Of a DNA stretch of 9,782 nt, positions 1 through 5,611 are shown in pieces. The stretch's first letter is position 1. Each line of letters starts with the position of its first letter. The stretch comes from Bacteroidota bacterium (GTDB taxonomy: Bacteria > Bacteroidota > Bacteroidia > Flavobacteriales > Flavobacteriaceae). Under the pieces are notes generated by a model. It was given only the letters and a program-made list of their open reading frames with translations, did no database searches and was not told the origin of the DNA. The stretch covers positions 1-9,782 of the forward strand of contig JAEWKB010000131.1 of assembly GCA_023386255.1 (NCBI GenBank), given 5' to 3'. The position numbers and the translations under genes were made by a program.

Positions 1-664
1 ATTCTATACTATTCAGCAAAGGTATCATACGCCCGCCATTGCCATATATTTTTATGTTGCGGGGATCTACATTTACATTCATGCCCAGTTGTTGCAGAAA
101 CGATTTCGATATTTTATAAACCCCTGATGACTGCACATAAAAGCGGAACCATTCGCCGGAAGCAAGAACCGAATTGGACAGCTCATCAAAATCTGCCGCG
201 TTCCTTGCAGTTGAAGCCTGGGTATCCATTGTATAGGAGTAACTGAAAGATTTAACCCTCCTGAAGCCGGAACCATCTTTTATTATAGGAGACAAAGTAA
301 GCACGGCCCGCCACTCGTTCCTTGCCTGTGCTGCCTGAAGTTTTGCATTTAGCGCCGAAGGTACGGCTGATGCCGAAAGGTCGCCCAGCTGCGCGGCTGT
401 AATGCTCTCATAAACTATATTAGTAATAACAAGTGAATTTTGTTTTACAGGGCCTGCCACAGGTAAATTCATCTGGAACGACAATAGCTTCCTTGACGGA
501 TTAAAATTCATATACTCTGCCTGGAACTGCGGCATGGTAACAGGGTTTTCACCTACTGATGACTTAACATTATCAGTCCATGTAAGCACAACATTGTTTG
601 CCTGCTGCCCGGCGGCCAGGCACGTTATAAATAAAGCTATAAAGAGTAACTTGTTTCTCATCAT
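1..664 (-). CDS. porU: PorU, type IX secretion system sortase, N-terminal part (continues off the left edge)
   Basis: PorU is the cell-surface C25-like peptidase that removes the C-terminal sorting signal of T9SS cargo and, with PorV, attaches the cargo to the outer surface. Only the first 221 codons are in the window, so the catalytic domain (later in this family of roughly 1,200 residues) is not visible. Two adjacent ATGs (664 and 661) can start the protein; the first is used here. A signal peptide is clear: basic MMRNK, a hydrophobic stretch at about residues 6-18, then AAGQQ as a likely cleavage zone. The call rests on the segment at about residues 168-220, with the family-like pieces SGEWFRFYVQSSGVYKIS, then DPRNIKIYGNGGRMIPLLN. 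The gene is divergent from gldJ, another T9SS gene, and I recall porU and gldJ as neighbours in Flavobacterium. I saw no convincing promoter on this strand in the 202-nt divergent spacer. Confidence 0.86.
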   Translation of the reverse strand, partial: MMRNKLLFIALFITCLAAGQQANNVVLTWTDNVKSSVGENPVTMPQFQAEYMNFNPSRKLLSFQMNLPVAGPVKQNSLVITNIVYESITAAQLGDLSASAVPSALNAKLQAAQARNEWRAVLTLSPIIKDGSGFRRVKSFSYSYTMDTQASTARNAADFDELSNSVLASGEWFRFYVQSSGVYKISKSFLQQLGMNVNVDPRNIKIYGNGGRMIPLLNSIE

Positions 665-752
665 CAGAAAAAACGTAAATCCTTACATTATATTACTGCC
701 ACGGAAAAAAAATTGTGAGGCAGCCTGCAATATTACTTTAAAATGGCCGTTA

Positions 753-779
753 TTGAAAAACACATTTAACTTAATTTTG
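753..779 (+). promoter_or_regulatory. Candidate Bacteroidota promoter for gldJ
   Basis: A TTG (753-755) is followed after 16 nt by TAATTTTG (772-779), a full match to the TAnnTTTG -7 element of Bacteroidota primary-sigma promoters; the spacer is about 1-3 nt shorter than usual. Transcription would start near 786, giving a leader of about 80 nt before the gldJ start at 867. The site lies in the porU/gldJ divergent spacer. Confidence 0.55.
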
Positions 780-866
780 GAATTTTATTAAAAAATTAAA
801 AAACGTGTTGCGGTTTAATGGTTAATTATTATATTGCGCCACGAAATTTTATTACCTACAGGAAGT

Positions 867-2534
867 ATGAAAATTAACAAGATTATGGCTTTAAAACTGA
901 TGCTGGCAATAGCAGTAGCAGTTGGTTTTACTGGTTGTAGTAAAAAAGGGTCAAGCGGTTCCACGGCTACCGGCTGGAAAATCAATGACAAGAAAGGCGG
1001 ATTCCAGTACAAGTCCAAGTTCAAGCAGCAGGAAACTGCGCCGGGACTGGTTGAAGTGGAAGGCGGAACATTTACTATGGGTAGGGTTCAGGACGATGTT
1101 ATGCACGATTGGAACAACACGCCAACACAGCAGCACGTTCAGTCATTCTATATGGATGAGACCGAGGTTACCAACATGATGTACATGGAGTACCTTGACT
1201 GGCTAAAAAGGGTTTTCCCTCCAACAGAGGAAAATTATAAAAACATTTATGTTGGTGCACTTCCTGACACACTTGTATGGAGGAGCGCTCTTGGTTACAA
1301 TGAAACCATGACCAACAACTACCTTAGGCACCCTGCCTACGGAAGCTACCCTGTAGTAGGCGTAAACTGGATCCAGGCTGTTGAGTTCAGCAAGTGGAGG
1401 ACAGACCGTGTTAACGAAATGGTTCTTGAAAGAGAGGGCTACCTTAAAAAAGATGCCAAAATACTTGACGCAACAGCAGAGAGTACATTTAACACTGAAG
1501 CTTATCTTGAAAGCCCTACAAAAGCTTACGGAGGTAATGAAGAAATAGTGCTTAAGGGCCCTAAAAACAAGATGGCTAATAAAGAAGATGCCAAAGGCGT
1601 TTATGCGCAGAGGACTTCAGGGCTTATACTTCCTGAGTACAGGCTTCCTACCGAAGCTGAGTGGGAATATGCAGCTGTGGCACTTGTAGGTAACCGTGAG
1701 TATAACCAATATAAAGGTAATAAGAAATACCCTTGGAAAGGCCAGTATACACGTAACTCTAAAAGGCAGCAAAGAGGCGACCAGTTAGCTAACTTTAAAC
1801 AAGGTAAAGGTGACTACGGAGGAATTGCAGGATGGTCTGATGACAATGCAGACATTACTGCTCCGTCAAAATCATATCCGCCAAACGACTTCGGTTTATA
1901 TGACATGGCAGGTAACGTTGCCGAATGGGTAGCTGACGTTTACCGTCCTATCGTAGATGACGAAGCTAATGACTTCAACTACTACAGGGGTAACGTTTAC
2001 ATGAAAAACAAAATTGGTGATGACGGAAGGGCTGAGCTTGTAACAGCTGAAACTATTGAATACGATACACTATCTAACGGACGTATTCAGTACAGGAACC
2101 TTCCGGGCCAGATTGCCCAGACTCAAATTACTGATGAGGATACTTACCTGAGGCAGAACTACACCAAGAGTGATAACAGGAACCATAGAGATGGCGACAG
2201 GCAATCTACACGTTACTATAACTATGGCAACACTGAAGAAGAAGCTGCCGGTGAAGATGCAAAAAGAAGAATGTACGAGTCTCCTAAACACCTTGTTGCT
2301 AAAGACAGTACAGGCAGCATGATAAGGCAGTATGACAAGTCTTCTAAAAGGACTACACTTATAAACGACAACGTAAGGGTTTATAAAGGTGGTTCATGGA
2401 GAGACAGGGCTTACTGGTTAGACCCGGCCCAAAGGAGGTACTTCCCTCAGGATATGGCTACTGATTACATAGGTTTCAGGTGTGCGATGTCTAAGGTTGG
2501 ACCAAAGAACAATCGTAAAACAGCAAGAAATTAA
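867..2534 (+). CDS. gldJ: GldJ, gliding motility / T9SS lipoprotein with FGE-sulfatase fold
   Basis: GldJ is an outer-membrane-associated lipoprotein needed for gliding motility and type IX secretion; in Flavobacterium johnsoniae it is known to support GldK levels and motor coupling. The frame is open from 834, but I start at 867 because the protein then opens with a lipoprotein signal: MKINK, a hydrophobic stretch at residues 11-22, and lipobox FTGC with Cys24. The mature 555-aa precursor is close to the F. johnsoniae length. FGE/SUMF1-like motifs are spread along it: GGTFTMG (66-72), MDETEVTN (96-103), YPVVGVNW (161-168), YRLPTEAEWEYAA (258-270), GLYDMAGNVAEWV (343-355), YKGGSWRDRAYW (506-517) and GFRCAMS (536-542). 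An insertion of about 145 residues separates the last two groups, as in the GldJ/GldK subfamily. The C-terminal tail is basic (KNNRKTARN); the extreme C-terminus of the F. johnsoniae protein is known to matter for motility. A strong terminator follows. Confidence 0.93.
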   Translation: MKINKIMALKLMLAIAVAVGFTGCSKKGSSGSTATGWKINDKKGGFQYKSKFKQQETAPGLVEVEGGTFTMGRVQDDVMHDWNNTPTQQHVQSFYMDETEVTNMMYMEYLDWLKRVFPPTEENYKNIYVGALPDTLVWRSALGYNETMTNNYLRHPAYGSYPVVGVNWIQAVEFSKWRTDRVNEMVLEREGYLKKDAKILDATAESTFNTEAYLESPTKAYGGNEEIVLKGPKNKMANKEDAKGVYAQRTSGLILPEYRLPTEAEWEYAAVALVGNREYNQYKGNKKYPWKGQYTRNSKRQQRGDQLANFKQGKGDYGGIAGWSDDNADITAPSKSYPPNDFGLYDMAGNVAEWVADVYRPIVDDEANDFNYYRGNVYMKNKIGDDGRAELVTAETIEYDTLSNGRIQYRNLPGQIAQTQITDEDTYLRQNYTKSDNRNHRDGDRQSTRYYNYGNTEEEAAGEDAKRRMYESPKHLVAKDSTGSMIRQYDKSSKRTTLINDNVRVYKGGSWRDRAYWLDPAQRRYFPQDMATDYIGFRCAMSKVGPKNNRKTARN

Positions 2535-2549
2535 TTTCTGAAGAATTAT

Positions 2550-2583
2550 AATAAAAGCCCTATATTAGGGCTTTTATTTTTTT
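2550..2583 (+). terminator. Rho-independent terminator of gldJ
   Basis: Arms 2550-2562 and 2566-2578 pair perfectly over 13 bp, with core AAAAGCCCTA and TAGGGCTTTT around a TAT loop. A T-rich run to 2583 follows. It begins 15 nt after the gldJ stop and ends 8 nt before the murF ATG, so murF either depends on read-through or on a promoter inside gldJ. Confidence 0.9.
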
Positions 2584-2591
2584 AGGCATAT

Positions 2592-3875
2592 ATGAAAATC
2601 GAAGAACTTTATCAGTGCTTTCTAAGCTGTACATCAATCTCAACTGATACACGCAAAATTGCTCCCGGCTCTTTATTTGTAGCTTTAAAAGGTGAAAATT
2701 TTGATGCCAATACATTTGCTGAAGAAGCACTTGCCAAAGGCGCACGTTATGTAGTAATAGATAATGCTGCTTTTAAAACTAACGATAATATGCTGTTGGT
2801 TAACAACAGTCTAGAAACACTACAGCAACTGGCAAACCATCACCGAAAGGAGCTTGGGTTGCCTGTTATAGCGCTTACCGGCAGTAATGGCAAGACCACT
2901 ACAAAAGAGCTTATCAATGCCGTCCTCTCTAAAAAATATAAAACAGCAGCAACAGTGGGTAACTTAAATAACCATATAGGTGTACCCTTAACCCTGCTTT
3001 CTTTTACTAATGAGACTGAAATAGGCATTGTGGAAATGGGTGCCAATCACCAGAAAGAAATTGAGATGCTGTGCCGCATAGCTGAACCGAACTTTGGTTA
3101 TATTACAAATTTCGGCAAAGCCCATCTGGAAGGTTTTGGAGGTGTTGAAGGCGTTATTAAAGGCAAAAGCGAATTATACGACTACCTTGCTTCTAATATT
3201 AAAACAGCTTTTGTAAACCTGGATGATGATATCCAGAAAGAAAAGACAAAAGATCTTCCGAGATACACATTTGCCTACAACAGCTATAACTGTGATGTAC
3301 GTATTGAAAACATCGAAGCTGACCCAATGGTACAGATTACTTATAATGACACAACTATACAATCAAACCTCATAGGCATATACAACGCTGCCAATATAAG
3401 TGCAGCCATCACTATAGGGCATTACTTTAAAGTTAGCGATGCTAAAATAAAAGAAGCCATTGAGGGTTATACTCCATCAAATAACCGTTCGCAGATGATG
3501 GATAAAAACGGTAACAACATAATACTGGATGCTTACAATGCTAATCCCAGCAGCATGATGGCTGCTGTTGATAATCTTTCCAGGCTCAATGCACCGAACA
3601 AGATTGCAATTTTAGGCGATATGTTTGAACTCGGCCACGAAAGCCCGGAAGAACATCAACGTATTGTAAATATGCTGGCAAAACTACCTAACATCAAAAC
3701 CTATTTTATAGGTAAAGACTTTTATGCTGCCCGGACAGAAGAATCACACTTGCATTTTTACAGTGATTATGACAGCTTTAAAGAAGCTTTCGCCTATGAA
3801 AGGCCATCCGGAGCCACCATACTAATAAAAGGGTCACGCGGGATGGCGCTGGAAAGGTCGCTGGATCTTATTTAA
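2592..3875 (+). CDS. murF: UDP-N-acetylmuramoyl-tripeptide--D-alanyl-D-alanine ligase (MurF)
   Basis: MurF is the cytoplasmic ATP-dependent ligase that adds D-Ala-D-Ala to UDP-MurNAc-tripeptide, the last cytoplasmic step of the peptidoglycan stem peptide. At 427 aa it has the usual three-domain Mur ligase length. Visible motifs are STDTRKIAPGSLFVALKGE (17-35, N-terminal UDP-MurNAc-binding region), the ATP-binding loop GSNGKTTT (97-104), GNLNNHIGVPLTLL (123-136), EMGANHQKEI (148-157), Lys192 in KGKSELY as the probable carbamylated lysine, GIYNAANISAAI (262-273), DAYNANPSSM (313-322), GDMFELG (342-348) and KGSRGMALER (413-422). The start directly follows the gldJ terminator and has no Shine-Dalgarno sequence, which is normal for this phylum. 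gldJ followed by murF is, as far as I recall, a common flavobacterial order; a functional link is not implied. Confidence 0.95.
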   Translation: MKIEELYQCFLSCTSISTDTRKIAPGSLFVALKGENFDANTFAEEALAKGARYVVIDNAAFKTNDNMLLVNNSLETLQQLANHHRKELGLPVIALTGSNGKTTTKELINAVLSKKYKTAATVGNLNNHIGVPLTLLSFTNETEIGIVEMGANHQKEIEMLCRIAEPNFGYITNFGKAHLEGFGGVEGVIKGKSELYDYLASNIKTAFVNLDDDIQKEKTKDLPRYTFAYNSYNCDVRIENIEADPMVQITYNDTTIQSNLIGIYNAANISAAITIGHYFKVSDAKIKEAIEGYTPSNNRSQMMDKNGNNIILDAYNANPSSMMAAVDNLSRLNAPNKIAILGDMFELGHESPEEHQRIVNMLAKLPNIKTYFIGKDFYAARTEESHLHFYSDYDSFKEAFAYERPSGATILIKGSRGMALERSLDLI

Positions 3876-3892
3876 AAAAATTTTGCATTCTG

Positions 3893-3908
3893 TTATAGTA
3901 CACTATAA
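3893..3908. repeat. Short palindrome just after murF
   Basis: TTATAGT and ACTATAA (7 bp each) are separated by AC. The sequence begins 18 nt past the murF stop. No T-run follows, so it is not a typical terminator. Shorter copies of the same unit, ACTATA at 4016-4021 and TATAGT at 4033-4038, flank the far side of the TGTGGA cluster. The function is unknown; a protein-binding site or RNA hairpin would both fit. Confidence 0.45.
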
Positions 3909-3970
3909 TAATTATTCAATGTAATGTCATTAACTAACGCATCTGATTAGTTGTTATAATATGGCAAAAT

Positions 3971-4017
3971 GTGTGGAAATTCTACAATGCAAATGTGGAA
4001 ATCCACATATTCCACAC
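3971..4017. repeat. Nested inverted repeats with four TGTGGA-type half-sites, candidate activator-binding region
   Basis: Outer arms GTGTGGAA (3971-3978) and TTCCACAC (4010-4017) enclose inner arms ATGTGG (3993-3998) and CCACAT (4003-4008). Seen as half-sites, TGTGGAAAT occurs twice on + (3972-3980 and 3994-4002, 22 bp apart, about two helical turns). Two related copies lie on - (complements of 3999-4007 and 4009-4016). Clustered dyads about 95-140 bp upstream of a start site are typical of NtrC-family enhancer sites, and the regulator gene is adjacent. Binding by that protein is inference. The sequence is real; its function is not established. Confidence 0.5.
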
Positions 4018-4083
4018 TATATAAAAATTAGCTATAGTAGAAAATCGTCTGTATTTACAGCAAATTGCACCATTTTCAACATT

Positions 4084-4099
4084 TGGCATAATTATTTCA
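4084..4099 (+). promoter_or_regulatory. Imperfect sigma-54 (-24/-12) promoter candidate
   Basis: TGGCATAATTATTTCA matches the sigma-54 pattern TGGCACG-N4-TTGCA with exact spacing: TGGCA at 4084-4088 and TTTCA at 4095-4099. The -12 element has T in place of G in the normally invariant GC pair, which is a serious weakness. The predicted start would be near 4110, about 98 nt before the end of the terminator T-run at 4209. Confidence 0.28.
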
Positions 4100-4109
4100 T
4101 TAAGCTTAT

Positions 4110-4209
4110 TATAGCAATGAGGTAGTTTAAACATATATAGTAAGGTGATTGGAAGAATTGAAAGATTCTTCAATAGAAGGAGATGAAACACATCTCCTTT
4201 TATTTTTTA
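4110..4209 (+). ncRNA. Candidate short non-coding RNA ending in a terminator
   Basis: If the sigma-54-like element is used, a transcript of about 98 nt would run from near 4110 to the T-run. It would contain a stem-loop at 4148-4174 (GAAGAAT paired with ATTCTTC, a loop that can form a GAAA tetraloop, and an extra ATT/AAT pair after a bulged G) and then the terminator hairpin at 4172-4204. No known RNA family was recognised; it lacks the signatures I know of RNase P RNA, tmRNA or SRP RNA. The alternative is that this is the distal 3' UTR of murF. Confidence 0.28.
4172..4209 (+). terminator. Rho-independent terminator upstream of the response-regulator gene
   Basis: AAGGAGATG (4177-4185) pairs perfectly with CATCTCCTT (4191-4199) around loop AAACA. 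Weaker A-T and G-U pairs extend the stem to about 4172-4204, and the T-rich run continues to 4209. No protein gene ends nearby: the murF stop is about 300 nt upstream. It therefore ends either a long murF 3' UTR or a separate small RNA. Confidence 0.8.
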
Positions 4210-4236
4210 TTAACATATAGGCAATACCAAATACAT

Positions 4237-4244
4237 TAAATTTG
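4237..4244 (+). promoter_or_regulatory. -7 promoter element (TAAATTTG) of the response-regulator gene
   Basis: TAAATTTG matches the Bacteroidota -7 element TAnnTTTG at every fixed position. No good TTG is present at the usual -33 spacing. The start of transcription would be near 4250, leaving a leader of about 14 nt before the ATG at 4265. The small palindrome AGCTACTAGCT (4246-4256) lies right over the expected start and could be an operator. The element lies downstream of the terminator, so the regulator is transcribed independently. Confidence 0.5.
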
Positions 4245-4264
4245 TAGCTACTAGCTGTACTAAA

Positions 4265-5611
4265 ATGAGCTCAAAAATTCTGGTTGTTGATGATGATACT
4301 GCATTTTGCGTAATGCTGAAAACTTTCCTGCAAAAGAAAGGATTTGAGGTAACAAACGCATTTAATGCTCAGGATGCTGATAATGCTTTAAAGGAACAAT
4401 CGTTTGACATAGTACTTACCGACATAAGGCTGCCCGACAGTGATGGCCTCCAGATATTAAAAAAGACAAAAGAAGCTTCAAGAGATACCCAGATTATATT
4501 GATGACCGGCTATACCGATATTAAAACTGCGGTTAATGCCATGAAAGCGGGAGCTTTTGATTATGTGGGAAAACCTATTAATCCTGATGAAATCCTTCAC
4601 ACCATACAACAGGCATTAAAGAAGCAGGCCGGAAAAAGCAATGATAACTTTACAGCCGGGCCACAAAAACAGTCGCAACAGGAAAATCTTCCTTTTGTAA
4701 AAGGCATAAGTACCGATTCGTCAAAGCTACATGAACACGTAAAGCTTGTTGCTCCTACTAATATGTCGGTACTCATAATTGGCGATAGCGGTACCGGGAA
4801 GGAATATATTGCACATTCCATACACGCACAAAGTAAACGCTCGCTGCAGCCTTATGTACCTGTTGACTGCGGGGCTATACCTAAAGAACTGGCTTCAAGT
4901 GAATTTTTTGGCCATATTAAAGGATCTTTTACAGGTGCAGTTACTGATAAAACCGGGCATTTTGAAGCAGCTAACGGCGGTACCCTGTTTCTGGACGAAG
5001 TGGGTAACCTGTCATGTGAAGTCCAGGTACAGCTTTTACGCGCACTGCAGGAACGGAAAATTAAGCCGGTGGGAAGCAGCCAGGAAATACATGTCGATAT
5101 CAGGGTGATTGCCGCGACTAACGAAGACCTGGCCGAAGCGGTAAAGAGAGGCGATTTTCGCGAAGACCTTTACCACAGGCTTAATGAATTTTGCATCCGG
5201 GTGCCCAGACTTTCGGAGAGAAAGCAGGATATCATGATATTTGCAAACCATTTCCTTGCACAGGCAAATAATGACCTTGAGAAAGATGTGGAGGGCTTTG
5301 ACCAGGAAGTTACAGAACTGTTCCGAAGGTATGACTGGCCCGGTAACTTACGCGAAATGAAGAATATTATAAAGCGGTCGGTACTGTTAGCAAAATCAAA
5401 CCTGATACACCTTGATGTGTTGCCCGCTGAAATGCTGGAAACTTCGGAAGTTACTAATTCTTTAGCAGGATATTCTAAGGCTGATGAAGAAAAAGCTATT
5501 AAGACTGCACTTGAAAAGGCAAACTACAATAAATCAAAAGCCGCTAAGCTGCTTGATATAGACAGGAAGACACTTTATAACAAACTCAAGCTATACAACA
5601 TCGATCTTTAG
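4265..5611 (+). CDS. Sigma-54-dependent response regulator, NtrC family (receiver - AAA+ - Fis-type HTH)
   Basis: This is a cytoplasmic two-component transcription activator. Residues about 4-118 form the receiver, with acidic pocket D10/D11, phosphoacceptor D53 (VLTDIRLPDSDG), T81 and K103. Residues about 143-390 are the AAA+ sigma-54 interaction domain, with Walker A GDSGTGKE (173-180), the sigma-54 contact loop GSFTGA (220-225), Walker B LFLDEVGN (241-248), the arginine-finger segment FREDLYHRLN (298-307) and sensor II WPGNLREM (358-365). The loop reads GSFTGA instead of GAFTGA; the core FTGA is kept, so sigma-54 activation is still expected. Residues about 408-446 are a Fis-type helix-turn-helix (KSKAAKLLDIDRKTLYNKL). 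The 448-aa length is typical. Its stop overlaps the stop of the hybrid kinase on the other strand by 4 nt. The kinase is the obvious partner, but pairing is inferred from position. Its targets are not visible, apart from the possible site at 4084. Confidence 0.94.
   Translation: MSSKILVVDDDTAFCVMLKTFLQKKGFEVTNAFNAQDADNALKEQSFDIVLTDIRLPDSDGLQILKKTKEASRDTQIILMTGYTDIKTAVNAMKAGAFDYVGKPINPDEILHTIQQALKKQAGKSNDNFTAGPQKQSQQENLPFVKGISTDSSKLHEHVKLVAPTNMSVLIIGDSGTGKEYIAHSIHAQSKRSLQPYVPVDCGAIPKELASSEFFGHIKGSFTGAVTDKTGHFEAANGGTLFLDEVGNLSCEVQVQLLRALQERKIKPVGSSQEIHVDIRVIAATNEDLAEAVKRGDFREDLYHRLNEFCIRVPRLSERKQDIMIFANHFLAQANNDLEKDVEGFDQEVTELFRRYDWPGNLREMKNIIKRSVLLAKSNLIHLDVLPAEMLETSEVTNSLAGYSKADEEKAIKTALEKANYNKSKAAKLLDIDRKTLYNKLKLYNIDL

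Larger units (their letters stand above)
3876..4264. other. 389-nt gene-free region between murF and the NtrC-type regulator, rich in dyads
   Basis: No convincing protein gene is present. From left to right it holds a 16-bp palindrome TTATAGTACACTATAA (3893-3908), a cluster of TGTGGA half-sites (3971-4017), an ACTATA/TATAGT pair (4016-4021 and 4033-4038), the dyad CTGTATTTACAG (4049-4060), a sigma-54-like element (4084-4099), two stem-loops of which the second is a terminator (4148-4209), and a TAnnTTTG promoter element (4237-4244). No terminator-like structure lies close behind murF, so its transcript may end at 4209. Confidence 0.7.

Noticed and set aside
534..791. 85-codon + frame over the porU start and divergent spacer
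   Set aside because: It is antisense to the porU signal peptide and passes through the gldJ promoter; no domain or signal.
834..866. Upstream ATG extending gldJ by 11 residues
   Set aside because: It would put MRHEILLPTGS before the lipoprotein signal and spoil the short basic N-region; the ATG at 867 gives a normal lipoprotein signal peptide.
3971..4017. DnaA-box cluster / origin
   Set aside because: TGTGGAAAT only resembles the DnaA box TGTGGATAA, and there is no dnaA, dnaN or other origin gene or AT-unwinding layout nearby.
3961..4125. 54-codon + frame with several cysteines (MAKCVEILQCKCGNPH...)
   Set aside because: No ribosome-binding signal or recognisable domain, it consists largely of the inverted repeats and AT-rich spacer, and its composition does not look like the neighbouring genes. 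Kept only as a remote possibility.
3982..4191. 69-codon - strand frame in the murF-regulator spacer
   Set aside because: It starts inside the terminator hairpin, shows no family resemblance and lies across the dyads.
4183..4239. 18-codon + frame (MKHISFYFLLTYRQYQIH) preceded by AAGGAG
   Set aside because: The purine run touches the ATG with no spacer and forms the terminator stem; there is no attenuation-type codon run, so a leader peptide is not supported.
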